DNA of 64,000 nucleotides from Chrysoporthe austroafricana (Eukaryota; Ascomycota; Sordariomycetes; Diaporthales; Cryphonectriaceae). Each line of letters starts with the position of its first letter. Position 1 is the first letter of the stretch. The stretch lies in assembly GCA_001051155.2 (NCBI GenBank), contig JYIP02000007.1, positions 3,412,342 to 3,476,341 on the forward strand. Direction: 5' to 3'. Below the pieces are notes generated by a model, which searched no databases, was not told the origin of the DNA, and saw only the letters and a program-made list of their open reading frames with translations. The translations under genes were made by a program, and so were the position numbers. Positions 1-10,648 of the stretch are shown piece by piece.

Positions 1-2250
1 CGCGAATTTCTGGATACTATTATTATTATCTATTTTGATAATATCTTAATTTTCTCCAAAGATCTCGAAATATACAAATAATATATACGGGAAGTATTCC
101 AAATATTGCAAAATAACAAATTTCTAATCGAACTAAGCAAATGCTATTTCTATTAATAAAAAATTAATTATTTAAGCTATATTATCGAATTAGAATAAAT
201 TAGTATGCAATAAGATAAAGTCAAAGCAGTACGAGAATAGCTTATTTCGGGAAATATTAAAGACATTAAAGCATTTTTTGGATATGCTAATTTCTATTAA
301 CAGTTTATACGAAATTATAATAAGATTGCATACTCTTTTACAGACTTTATAAAGAAAGACTGAAAATTCAGATAGATTTCTGAAATACAAAAAGCATTCG
401 ACGAAATTAAAAAACGAATTATAATAGAACTTATTCTTTGCAAAGCAAACCCAGGGAAACCTTTTGAAATAGAAACCGATATATCAGATTATACATTAGG
501 CGGGCAGCTCGGGTAACGAAATAACCAAAGACGCCTTAAGGTTATAAGCAACTTTTTAAAAAAATTGAACGGCCTAAAGCTTAATTACGGCATTCCAGAT
601 AAAGAATTAATAGCAATCGTTAAGGCATTCGAAAAATAGTAACAATACCTAATCGGGACCAAATACTAAATTATAATGCATTCAGATTACAAGAATCTAA
701 TAATATTTATAACTATTAAAGCTTTGAATAAATAATAGATCAAATAGGCAGAATTCCTTTCGTAATTCGATCTGAAAATTATCTATTGCAAAGGATTTGA
801 AAATAGCAGAGCAGATGCATTCAGTAAACGATTAGACTATTAAAACTTAAAGCCAAAAGAATTCCAGAATATTTTCAGATAGAATAAAAACAGCAGCTTT
901 ATAAACGAAACAAAAGAACTCAATACGATTATCAAAATCAATAATAAGCAGAAAAAGCCAGAAAATATAACTATTAAAGAATAAAACGAATATATCAAAG
1001 CTATATATAATATACCGGTATATAGCTATTAAGGAATTAGATCTACTTATGAAAAAATCAAGAAATATTAGAACTTATTAGGATTCAGATAAAGAATTGA
1101 AAATATCTTATAGGAATACAATAGCTGCAGGAAAAACAAGATTGAATATTATAAGCCCTATAAACTGCTCTAACTATTCTTTATTCCGGAAATAGTTTGG
1201 CAATCTATTAGCTAGGATTTCATTATTAAGCTACCCTTTTTACGAAAACCCTTAACTAAAATACAATACAATAGCATTTTGGTAATAATTTGCAGATTAA
1301 GTAAATATACTTACTTCCTTCTCTATAAGGAAAGCAGTATAGCAGAAAATCTCGTATATACGTTTTTCAGAATAATTATAGCCAATTATAGCATACTTAA
1401 AGAAATTATTTCCGATAGAGATAGAAAGTTCGTATCAAATTTCTGGACCTTACTTACGAAATTACTCGGAATATAACAAAAAATATCTATAGCATTTTAC
1501 TCGCAAACGGATAGATAAATAAAACGAACAAACCAGATTATTAAACAATATTTGCGATATTATATGAATTACGAATAGGACAATTAAATAGAATTATTAT
1601 TACTAGCATAATTCGTATATAATAGCGCAAATACAAATATAATAAAGAAATTACTATTTTATGCATTTTATAGCTATAATCCGATAGCTTATTACGACAA
1701 AATACCAAGAGCAAATACGGAAGCTGCGGAAAAGCGAATCAGGAAAATTAAGAAAGTTTAAGAAGAATTTCAGAAAGAACTGAAATTCGTATAAGAAAGA
1801 ATAACGAAATACGCTAATTCCAAAAGGATTGAAAGACCAATCCTACGGGAAAGAGATAAAATCTACTTTGCTTAACAAAAAGAATATATTAAAATAACAA
1901 GACTTTCCCACTCGTTAGATTACAAGAAATTGGGACCTTTCAAAATTTTAAAGAAAGTTTCAGATATCAATTTCGAACTTGTATTACTTTATAGAATAAG
2001 AATCTATCCGGTATTTTACATTTCACTTCTCGAATTAGTACCAAAATCGACTAAAACAGACAAGACTATCCGAATTGAAAATAACGAACCAGAATACGAA
2101 ATCGAACGAATCCTCAAGCATTGCGGACTAGATTACGACTCTGAATACCTTATCAAATGGAAAAGCTACCCGGCAAGCGAAAACTTATAAGAACCAAGAA
2201 TTAACTTACAAAACGCATTATAAGCATTAGCCGACTACCGGGATAGATAA
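1..2250 (+). pseudogene. Ty3/gypsy chromovirus pol, C-terminal two thirds (element A), RIP-degraded
   Basis: The frame enters the window inside reverse transcriptase: YFDN at about 32-43 is the YxDD catalytic box with its last Asp changed to Asn. RNase H follows (ETDISDYTLGG near 472-504), then an integrase zinc-finger region (NSC-RKNK near 1120-1140, first Cys read as Tyr), the integrase core (DFI at ~1217 and SDRDRKFVSNFW at ~1410-1446) and a C-terminal chromodomain (EYEIERILKHCG to LIKWKSYP, ~2093-2175). This RT-RH-INT-chromodomain order defines chromoviruses. The frame is cut by many TAG/TAA codons, mostly where CAG/CAA is expected, so no protein can be made. Gag, protease and the 5' LTR lie outside the window. 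The downstream LTR at 2892-3308 closes the element. Confidence 0.9.
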
Positions 2251-2346
2251 TAACGAAAGAAGAAAAGCATTTAAGGGAAGGTATATACCTAGCTATAAAG
2301 ACCGCTCTATTTCAGAACGGGAATTACCCTCGCCCAAAAACCCAGA

Positions 2347-2645
2347 TTAGTCTATTACGGAATTATTAACGCTTACGGAATTCCAATCAAAACTATTAAA
2401 GGAAAGATTTATAGCAGCAGCTGCAGACTTTTCAGAAACTATTGCTTGCATCCCGATAGCTATGCGATTACGTTTTTCCTCTTCCAGACCTTGATTTACC
2501 AGTTTTATCCCTTTTTCCCGAAAGAAGCGGCATTGCTTCTTCAACCGCGCAAGACAAGCCAAAGACTCGGTTATACGAGTCTAAAGCTCGAAAAGCCGCC
2601 CTTCTTCCTCAATCTCGCAACTATCGATCCGGGATAGCTTGTCGG
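2347..2645 (-). pseudogene. Antisense coiled-coil ORF of chromovirus A
   Basis: An open antisense frame (71 codons uninterrupted at 2347-2562, continuing upstream past one TAG to ~2645) lies between the chromodomain and the 3' LTR. It reads as a charged heptad-like helix (RITESLACLARLKKQC region) followed by a low-complexity tail. The same position and strand is occupied by related frames in elements B, CG, D and E. In A the Cys cluster seen in the other copies is not legible, so this is the most divergent copy. Function is unknown. It may be an accessory gene of this retrotransposon lineage, driven from inside or from the 3' LTR. Confidence 0.55.
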
Positions 2646-2891
2646 TAACTCGTAATACTATGACAAAATTAGGAAGAAGAAAAGGAAAGAGCAAATCAAA
2701 AATCAAAAAAAAAAAAAAAAGAGACCCACAGGACGATAACGAAATCCGGCCGGCGTTACAAGAACGTCCCCGTTTCGTACAATTGGAACAACTCTTAACC
2801 CCATATCCTAATTAGGAAAGCGAGACGAAAAGCCTACCGAACAGAAATACTTACAGAATATTAAGGATAACAACCGATAGAAAGGGGATAA

Positions 2892-3308
2892 TATTACGAA
2901 CCAATACGAGGGACAGAAGGATAAAACCTTAATACGAGGCTAAGCGAAAGAACGGGGGTATATGCCCCGCAGGAATTACGTAAGCCAGGGTTAGGGTTAT
3001 CAGGGCCTTGCCTAGCTTATTAAGGCCCGGTAAGCAGCAGTAAGCCCTATCGGGCAACTATAGGCCAAAACTAAAGAACTAAATATATAAAGCCAGAAAG
3101 GTTCCCCCGGCTAAGTAAACAGATAGTTTTTCAGTTATCAATTTAAGTATCAATTGGGACTTACTATTAATAGCCATATCGGCTTATAAATATTGCAATA
3201 CTCAGAAAACTTGTCCTGAATCTCAAGGCTATACTTGGCACCGCTCTTATTAGCATAAACCCTTTAACTTTACAGTATATCTTAGGATTTGCTGCAGCGT
3301 TTATAACA
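2892..3308 (+). repeat. 3' LTR of chromovirus A
   Basis: The LTR is 417 bp. It starts with TATTACGAACC (TGTTACGAACC before a G-to-A change) and ends GTTTATAACA, the termini shared by all LTRs here. It is preceded by a purine-rich tract (GATAGAAAGGGGATAA) that fits a polypurine tract. Inside are a TTAGGGTT telomere-like motif (~2990), short inverted repeats built on TAAGC/GCTTA and GGGCC, and a TATA-like aaatatataaag (~3081). The right flank is a gene remnant, so this is an insertion boundary. The matching left flank is outside the window. Confidence 0.85.
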
Positions 3309-3890
3309 AATTAATATTATCGATATCGAGTATTTCAGAGATAAGGGTCTTCCAGTTTGGCTATTCGATTTTTTCTGGGAATAAATATTTCTCTTTTGCA
3401 ATAACGAAATCGCTCTTATAGCCGACTAGGCCTGTATAAGAAGATAAGCGGCCGAACGCCCGCGCTCGAAATTCCTATCGATAGTTTAATTCGGTCGTCT
3501 CGCTACTGTTATTCCTATCTTTAAAGCTTAGCCAGCCTTATAAGTAAGAGAAATACTCGTTCCAGAAAGATAAGTCTAATAAGAACCGTAAGACTAATTT
3601 GAAAAATATCCGGCCGGTCGTCCAGATTAGATATATATTTATATCTTCCGTAATAATAATTTCCCGGCCCAGGATTAGCTGATAATGCAATAAGCAACGC
3701 AATATCGGCTTGCTAGCTAGCTATAACCAATCGAAAATAGAATTCAATCGCTAGAAACCCAGTTTTTGCCTGAAAAATCCGAGATTATAAATACTAGGAA
3801 CGCAAAAACGGATTATACAGTCGATAATAGCGCGGTATAATGCAAGAAAGAGCTATATCCCGTTATTAGTAATATCGGCCTCGTTTTGTA
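3309..3890 (-). pseudogene. DUF6601-like fungal membrane protein, C-terminally truncated and RIP-degraded
   Basis: One minus-strand frame runs from ~3890 to the LTR boundary with only scattered TAGs. It contains the signature stretch LHYQLILGREIIITED, then a Trp-Thr-x-GRIFFK stretch, a RFLLD-x-FW block and YKSDFVIAKEKYL. I recognise these as the soluble N-terminal half of fungal DUF6601 proteins, which end in two or more membrane segments. Those membrane segments are missing because the frame is cut exactly where the LTR of element A begins, so the transposon inserted into the gene. No function is known for the family. The assignment is by remembered family pattern; a different fungal membrane protein family remains possible. 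Confidence 0.6.
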
Positions 3891-5290
3891 AAATGCGAAT
3901 AGAAAACGGAAAGTTCTAGCCCGGAACCTGTCAATTTGTATCGCGAAGCAAAATATAATACGAATGCTATACTTGAATACAATACTTTTCCATATCGTAT
4001 TTCCTTTATACAATTTCTCGTAATTCCTATTGCCAGACATTAGAACCTGCGGTCTTAACAGTTCTGACGGATATACCATTCCGCGATACTCCTTCTCGCC
4101 CAGCTGATAAGGTCAGTAATTGGGCATAGAAGCGCCATATTGCAGCATGCTTTGCTTACCGCCGTTCGGGAATGTCGTATACGTGCGTAGTTATTAATAT
4201 ATAGCTATTAAGCATCAGATAACAATACTTATTATAGGCATAAATAATATAAAAGGCTATATTGCATTGCGCTGCCAAGCTTATATAATGGAAGCTTTTA
4301 ATCGGGATCGGGTCGAGCGAATTCAAGAATAGCTTGCAGAGCTAGAAGTTACAAAATCCTTACTACCAGTTACATCCAAACAGCTTCAGTATTTCTGGGA
4401 CCGAGGAAACAAGCGATATCCTCTTCTACCAAACCGCGCTGACAATATAAAAGTCAATATCGTTGATAGTATACGACGATAGATTACATTTTGCGAAACG
4501 TTACCAAACTTACCAGCCTGGAAGCCTCTTATAAAAACGCTAAGTTGGGATAACAGAAATCTTGCCGAAACGTTTGCCCGGTAATTAATGCGAAGGAGCA
4601 AATGCAATATTGATTTCGAAAGTACGTTCCGTATGTATTTACGATAGCTATCGGCTATTTATCGGAAGTATACGGGAGATTATCTTGATCTGCAAATGCA
4701 AGATTATTTCGTAGCTATAGCTAAGGGTGAATTCGTTAGCATATTTGGGTTCCGAAAGGAGCCGAAATATAAGAAAGTCTTCGACTTTTCCGGATTTATA
4801 TATTTCGTATATTTCCGCTAAGTCTGAAATTGAAAGATAACCTTTAAGATTAGGCTTAATCGGCTCGATAATTCGCTTATTCGCAACTTTTTGATACAGA
4901 TAGGTTGCTAGCGGTACGAGTTAATCTATGCCAAGTCTAGGAATAATGAGAAAAGAATTAAGGAATACGATAAAGAATCCGATATATATATATTAATATT
5001 AATTAGCCGGACTCTTTCATTTTACTATATCTTAAAGAATGCTGGGTATATAGCAGGATAGATAAGAGGATAAATACGCAATGTAAAGTCTTTTGCTAAG
5101 AATATATTAATTTCTGAATTCTATATAATCCAATGCGCAATAGCGGCCAAGATTGGTTTGCAATACAAATCCTTCTATATTTTCATAAAGGCCATATCAA
5201 AGAAATAATGCTTACCTAGTTCCCTTTTATCGAAACGAAACTTCTTATTCTTTATCCAATTGCTAAGCTTCTCGCAAAAGCAATTTCCGA
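3891..5290. other. Degraded sequence without an identifiable gene
   Basis: This stretch is AT-rich with no intact gene. Several minus-strand segments stay open for 60-90 codons (about 4650-4900, 4386-4607 and 3813-4140), which suggests one or more old protein-coding regions on the minus strand. I could not connect them into a recognised family. One segment near 5150-5280 is rich in Lys, Phe and Trp. No terminal repeats were seen. Confidence 0.4.
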
Positions 5291-5299
5291 AAGTTAATG

Positions 5300-5470
5300 C
5301 CTGCCCGGTCACTAGCCAGAGGTGACGGTATTGTGTCCAGGGAATTCATAGTAGATGGACCGTATGTCGGTGGCGAATCTACCCGGTGATTTCATAGTGA
5401 ATTTACCGTTAAGTCTACGGGGAATTCACGGGTGAATTTGGGGTAAATTCACTACCGGAATTACGTATAA
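5300..5470. other. GC-richer island with repeated GAATTCA/GTGAATT motifs
   Basis: This ~170 bp stretch stands out from its AT-rich surroundings. It contains several copies of gaattca, gtgaatt and ggtgaat in both orientations, plus CCGGT near both ends. It has no ORF. It might be a small non-autonomous element or a remnant spared by RIP. There is no clear terminal inverted repeat or target duplication. Confidence 0.35.
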
Positions 5471-6341
5471 ATTTAGATAGTTTCGGACTTTCATCCCTCA
5501 ATATATACGGGAAGGACATCTTTCTTTCATATACCAGTAAAGTACTATCAAAAGTATTATCGATTTATCCGGCTACGAAACTTGCGCTAAGCCTTATTTC
5601 AATACTAAGATTAGCATGCTTGCTATATATATACTTTGGAGAAATTCAGTCCTATATTTACCGGAAAGGGAATTTGGAAATACTTAATAGTAAGTCTTTG
5701 CTTATAATTAATAACTTCTAATATAAAATTAAAAAAGTACTGCCAATCGAGACCAAAAAGCATATTATTGTTCTAATAGCGCTATATATTAAAGGCAGTA
5801 TGCGAATGTTATAAGGAATGCTATATCTTAAGATGCTAGCTTAACTATAATATTGCATTTTCTCATTTAGATATTTTCAATTACTTTAGCATTCAGTTCG
5901 ACAAGAATATGCCAATAGGTATATTTGATAGTAAGATACGCATTATTAGCTCTAATAGCACGATTTGTCGATTTCAAAAGGAATAGTTAGCCTTGGAAAA
6001 TGCTTTGCGAACTAAATATAGAAAGTTTACGAAAGCTATTAATATCAATAGAAAATTGCATAAGCAGAAAGCAAATGAACTGAGAGCAGCAAGATAGCGA
6101 TAACGCCTAAAGGTAGCAGATTTTCGGAACGACTATGTCAAAAAGAGGAACAGTTCATAATGCTATAAATGCCTAGATAAGTTATACATAGAAGGTCGAG
6201 CCGAAAGAGCCTGGCCCTTTGCAGAACAAACAAATAGTACGAGTATCGTTAGCGGAAATGACAAAGCAAGTCAAAGCTCTTCAAATTACGATCGAGCTCT
6301 CAGGCATGGCCGGGCTATTATACTGAAGCTACGATATATAT
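5471..6341 (+). pseudogene. Unrecognised degraded coding remnant with a charged helical tail
   Basis: From about 5940 to 6260 the plus strand holds a frame rich in Lys, Arg, Glu and Ala with a few TAGs. It includes a segment resembling a coiled coil (NRKLHKQKANELRAA) followed by a Cys-x2-Cys (YKC/CYKC) region and an acidic to hydroxyl-rich end. It is cut off by the LTR that starts at 6342. I do not recognise the family. Upstream (5471-5940) the sequence is too degraded to read. Confidence 0.35.
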
Positions 6342-6595
6342 TGTTATAACCTAACGTGCATAAGACATGCAAGCAATAATTATAACCCCGGGAGCTTGGG
6401 CTCCGGGAAACCAAGGAAAAGAAAAAGGAAGCTTATATAAGCCAGGGTTAGGGTTGTTAATGTAACATCAGCTCACCCGAACTCAGTAAGCCATTATAAG
6501 CAGGACAAAGCATGCTTATTACGGCTCAATAAGCAACAGCGAGCCCTTCTGAAGAGCCGGATATATAAGGACAGGATACTTACTAGATAGACCAC

Positions 6596-6609
6596 TATAG
6601 CTCTTCAGT
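6596..6609. repeat. Target-site duplication, left copy (LINE)
   Basis: tatagctcttcagt is repeated exactly at 8610-8623, on the other side of the LINE. A 14-bp direct repeat is typical of target-primed reverse transcription, and it lies within LTR sequence. Confidence 0.85.
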
Positions 6610-6678
6610 TTGTTTGTTTGTTTGTTTGTTTGTTTGTTTGTTTGTTTGTTTGTTTGTTTGTTTGTTTATTTGTTTGTT
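6606..6678 (-). repeat. (TTTG)n tract, the 3' tail of the LINE
   Basis: About 17 TTTG units (CAAA on the LINE coding strand) with one TTTA variant. Its place at the 3' end of a minus-strand LINE, directly against the target duplication, identifies it as the element's simple-repeat tail. Confidence 0.9.
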
Positions 6679-8609
6679 CTATTTAACGCCAGAGGGAGAG
6701 AAAGCGTAGCTATCATTTCCAGACCTCCCGAGGGGTATAAGGCGCGCTGAGCTAAGCTAGAATCCCTATATATATAATATACCCAGACCTTTACCCATCC
6801 AGCGATTCAAAGTCCAGTAATAGCAACGGCACTGCCGTCTGTTCGGTCCTTCTCTCGCTTCCGTATCCGAGCAGTAACTAGGAAAAGGAAATAAGGTATA
6901 GCCTCGAGTGTCCTAAGCTTGGGCTGAGTGTCGTATCGCCGGCAAGCGAGAAAGTACGTCAAGTTTTTTTTTTTTTCCTTATTTTTTTTTCCTTTCTCCC
7001 TCCTCTTCCTCTTCCCCCCCTTATTCTTGCCTCCCTCTATCGCTTCCGTCGCTGCCCTTACCCTTCCTTTTCGTCCTCATCGTCGCTATCGCAGTCTTCG
7101 CTTTCCAGCTATACTTCTAAGTCCTCCTCTTATAGCCCTTGGTCCTTTGGGCTTTGTGCTCTAGCCTGGTCTGAACCTACTTTTCGAAGCCGGGCCCTTC
7201 CGCTCTCAGGGACCCTAAGAGCCCTGCCGGCACCTGTCCGTGTGCGGTTAAGCGGGTTGCCTGTAGTATTTATCCCCGGAAGGCAGCACTGTTCATAAAA
7301 CCTTGTAACCTCAATGAAGCGGCGGAAGGCCTCTGGTTTATGCATCAGGTCCTCCAGGTAGCGCCGTTTCTCCCCCGGAATCTCTGGGAAGAGTCGAGGG
7401 CGGTTGCCGGGCTAGGGCTACCTCGAGAAGGACCGCCTAGTGAGCCGGCAGTTCACTAAGTGGTCTTGGGTATAAGCCCGCCTATACTTGCAGTATAGCG
7501 CTGCTCCTTCGTACTAGAAAGCCTCGTGATACTACTTGAAATCCCTATGCCCAGTCCTAATAGCTAGGAACCGGTGGAAGGTACGGCGGTCAAGGCTGAG
7601 CTCAGCCGGGCAGGAGGTCCCTGGTTCGAGCCGCCAGGACCTATACCATTTCGATAGGCCTTGCTCGGTCCGAGCCCAGTCTTTGATTCTGAAGGCCTCC
7701 AGCGCATTGCGGCAGTGGCTTTTGAGACCCGAGATTGTCGGGCCAGCCTTGCTGTCCGCTAGTCCTGACTGCCCTGCTTTCGCTAGGCGATCAGCCATCT
7801 CGTTCTCAGCAATGCCCAGGTGCCCTGGGGACCATTTGACTGAGATAGGCGCTCTTCTCGTATCCATCTGATCCTGAAAGAAAAGAAAGGCCCATTGTAA
7901 GGAATCCCCTGGCCTCTTACGCAGCCCAGTAATTACTGATATATTATCCAGGCAGACGGCAATAGGGCTCTCCGGCTTGGCTATCTCTATAGCAGCCTCC
8001 AGCCCGCGCCAGGCGCCGACTGCCTCTGCATCGTATACAGCTGCAGTGGCGTGGAGAGAGCCGAGGCCTTTCTGTATTGCCTCGCGGCAGGGCCCCTTGT
8101 AGACAGCGAAGCCATAGCCTACTCCCTCCGCCCCCTTAGATCTATTTGTAAAGACGGTGATATCCGAATGGCGCCGGCTTCCTAGCCAGGCCTTGAAATC
8201 CTGTACAGCCCGGCTTTTGTACAGGCTCTCGGTAGGGTTGGTCCCGCTCCCTGGCCTGTATCTGGGCCGGGCAAAGGCTAGTCGGTTTGGGGTATATGTG
8301 ATTGATGCTGCTGCTATTGCCAGCTTTATATGCGGGGGCAGCAGGCCATGCCGTATCTTTCCCCAGCGATACCTGGGAGCTATACGAGGGACAGTCGGGT
8401 TGCCCTTGTCTGCTGTAAGCACCTTTCTGGCCAGGCGGAGTCGAGCCTCTTCGAGCGCTGTCTCCGCCGAAGGCAGTCCGGCATGCCTGCATAGGGTGCG
8501 GTTCGGCGTGGTCCTCCAGACCGGCAGGATAGCCCGAGCTGCGAGATTCAGCACCTTCTGCACCTCCTGTATCCGAATGCCTATCCTGGTGCGTACGATT
8601 CTCCCGCTA
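6610..8609 (-). mobile_element. Tad1-like LINE, 5'-truncated
   Basis: A 2.0-kb insert runs from the (CAAA)n tail at 6610 to a truncated 5' end at ~8609, flanked by the 14-bp duplications. It has a pyrimidine-rich 3' region (~6960-7130) and the last part of ORF2 (RNase H plus a C-terminal zinc-knuckle-like region). Endonuclease and most of the reverse transcriptase are absent, as usual for 5'-truncated copies. It is much less mutated than the LTR elements around it, so it is probably younger. Confidence 0.9.
7130..8609 (-). pseudogene. LINE ORF2 fragment with RNase H domain
   Basis: The frame is open from the 5' truncation to ~7532 (the first dozen codons upstream of 8609 are LTR sequence). 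It then continues in the same frame to 7130 through three TAG codons. The N-terminal part (QKVLNLAARAILPVWRTTP) is the end of the RT thumb of Tad1-type elements. RNase H follows: FTNRSK where TDGSK is expected (first catalytic Asp changed to Asn), then Glu in YDAEAVGAW, Asp in AVCLDN and the HLGIAENEMAD box. After the stops comes a Cys/His region (CKY to HLVNC, one Cys read as Tyr) and RRYLEDLMHKPEAFRRFIE. All stops are TAG at CAG positions, so RIP is the likely cause. Confidence 0.88.
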
Positions 8610-8796
8610 TATAGCTCTTCAGTCGTAAATCTAAGTATCATCTCCACTATAAGTGATAGCCTTACAGCTTATAAACACTTGCACTCAAGGACTCAGTTGT
8701 TTCCGTATTCAGGGATTGTACTTGGCACCGTTCTTGCTAGCATAAACCCCTTTGACTCTGCGACGAATCTTAGGATTTGCGGCAGCGTTCATAACA

Positions 8797-9484
8797 ATAT
8801 TATATAATGCTAGTCTGACTAATTAGAAGCTATTTTCTGTAAGCCCTATGCCGCAACGTAACCCTTGCTTATAGGCCTTATTATTCGTTTTCTTAAGGGT
8901 ATAATTATATATACGAATAGGACAATTTGTATCTTTCCTTCCTGGTTATTATTATAGGCGAAGGCAGTTCTATTATAGTATCAATTTTTGCATAGCATGC
9001 ATAAATTTGGATTATTCTGTATACGAGCCATTACAGTAATTAACTTTTCAGTTAGATCTAACCTTTCTTGGATAGAATTATACGATACATATAATTACCG
9101 CTTAAGATTATCCAAGAAAGGAACGAGAAGCTTACCGAAAACGTAGCGCAAGATGATTTCGTTACCGCTTATCAGGATTGGCTCAAGTGTTTCTCTCCCC
9201 CAATCAAAAGCCGGGGCAAGACGAACTAAATCAAAATTGATAAGAATGCATCTGTATATACCAGGGTCGATAGAATGGTAGACCATATCCATGAAGAAGT
9301 CGTCCAGACTGGTAGTCCGCTCCGTGCAAAACTGTAATGGCGCATAAATGTCCGTCCACCCTATTTGCGGGACCGTGCTCGTTTCTACCAAGCGCCTATA
9401 TTCACATATCAATTCTCTATCTCTATGCGAGATACAAAGGGACCTATACAAGACAATGCACGCAAACTCTATCGTGCTCAAGTC
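8797..9484 (-). pseudogene. Unrecognised gene remnant truncated by an LTR
   Basis: A minus-strand frame is open from ~9481 to 9095 (128 codons, TTG at the annotated start, so the true start is probably upstream). It continues in the same frame to 8797 through at least four TAA/TAG codons, ending exactly at the LTR. The readable part is soluble, with Trp-rich and acidic stretches (GWTDIYAPLQFC, SLDDFFMDMVYHS). The LTR-proximal third is much more AT-rich and stop-laden than the rest, as if RIP faded with distance from the transposon. I do not recognise the family. Confidence 0.5.
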
Positions 9485-10091
9485 CTGGCGGCGGCGCCAG
9501 CTAGGTATGCTTCATGCCCATCTCGTGCGCGTATGCGTTGTCGCTCAGGGGTACGCGTAAGCTGCTTTTCGTTCGAGGCGAGCCAGGGCTAATCAATAGG
9601 CCCGCCCCTCGGGACCTTTAACGCCGCTTCCGCTGCTACTCTGATGCGAGGAACGCAGAGGAAGACCCTTTGGCAGTCTTCCCAGTTAGGGAGAAGGGGG
9701 AGGGTGATGGTCGATACGACCTCTCTTCTTCCTAATCAGGAAAACAGGCTAGCTAGGACGATATTCGCGCTGGCCGTAGCCAGAACGCTTTCTATCTTAT
9801 GCCGTTTCCCAGCCAAATTTGGCTATAAACAATATTAACGCGGATCAATATACCGTGGTCGGCCTAATTAGCCTCAGGCGAACCCATTAGCTAGCCTGTC
9901 AGTCCATGCGAGACCAGACTAGAGGCGTTCCTAGCACGAAAGTAATTCGTCCAGTCAGGCGAACGTCCGGCTTCGTTGGCTTTACAGAAATAGACGTATC
10001 TGCTATCTAGAGCCTATCCAGCCTATCAGGTTACGAAAGCATCACTAAACGCTCTACCAGCCTAGCCATGTCTAGAACAGACGAGAAGATA
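9485..10091. other. Normal-composition spacer, no gene recognised
   Basis: Base composition is close to balanced, with little RIP signature. Open frames up to ~75 codons exist on the plus strand but overlap each other and show no family features. This may be the 5' end or upstream region of the gene remnant at 8797-9484. Confidence 0.4.
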
Positions 10092-10150
10092 AGTCAGTGC
10101 ATAGGGTTTCCGACCCCCCCCTGTTTCCGACCCCCCTGGGCCAGCCATAC

Positions 10151-10600
10151 TGTTATGAACGCTGCAGCAGTCCTAAGATATACTATAGAGTCAAAGGGTT
10201 TATGCTAACAAGAGCGGTGCCAAGATAAGCCTTGAATACCGGAAACACTTCAATAGAGTTCTTCAAACGCAATGTTCATAAGCCTAGAGCGGCTATCACT
10301 TGAATGATGCTTAGGGTCCAAGTGGTACTTAGATTCACGACTGAAGAGCTATCATTATCTATCTGGTAGATATCTGGGCCTTATATATCCAGCTCTTCAG
10401 TTCCGGCTTACTTGCTCACCTGGTAAGCTGGTAAGCATGGCTCACTGGCTCACCTGGTAATCTAGTGATCCATATCTTATCTAGCCCTAACCCTTGCTTA
10501 TGTAAGCATTTGTCTGGTTCTGCGGCTAAGCCTGGAAATCTCGGCACTGAGTGGGCTGTTCTGGGTATCGCACCCTGGTTCTGCATGTTGGTTTATAACA
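10151..10600 (-). repeat. Solo LTR with perfect CATAC target duplication
   Basis: It starts TGTTATGAAC and ends GTTTATAACA on the plus strand. Orientation is minus because the GCTGCAGC/TTTATGCTAAC end, which is downstream in other LTRs, comes first. CATAC occurs at 10146-10150 and again at 10601-10605. It contains CCCTAACCC (~10482), a GGTAAGC/GCTTACC palindromic module (~10400-10455) and a TATA-like ttatatat. It lies just inside the left terminal repeat of the pogo element. Confidence 0.92.
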
Positions 10601-10648
10601 CATACCACATATATATATATATTGAATTTATTCACTTTTCTATTCTAT

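Larger units (their letters stand above)
6342..8796 (+). repeat. Solo chromovirus LTR split by a LINE insertion
   Basis: The left part (6342-6609) begins TGTTATAACC and carries a TTAGGGTT doublet (~6447), TAAGC/GCTTA inverted repeats and atatataagg (~6570). The right part (8624-8796) resumes the LTR and ends GTTCATAACA. Without the LINE and one target copy the LTR would be ~441 bp, the family's normal size. No internal retroelement sequence adjoins either end, so it is a solo LTR. I could not find a convincing 5-bp duplication at its outer ends (tatat versus atatt). Confidence 0.8.

Noticed and set aside
8157..8807. 216-codon plus-strand frame
   Set aside because: Antisense to the LINE RNase H frame, which has clear catalytic motifs; no family features of its own, and it runs across the LINE/LTR junction.
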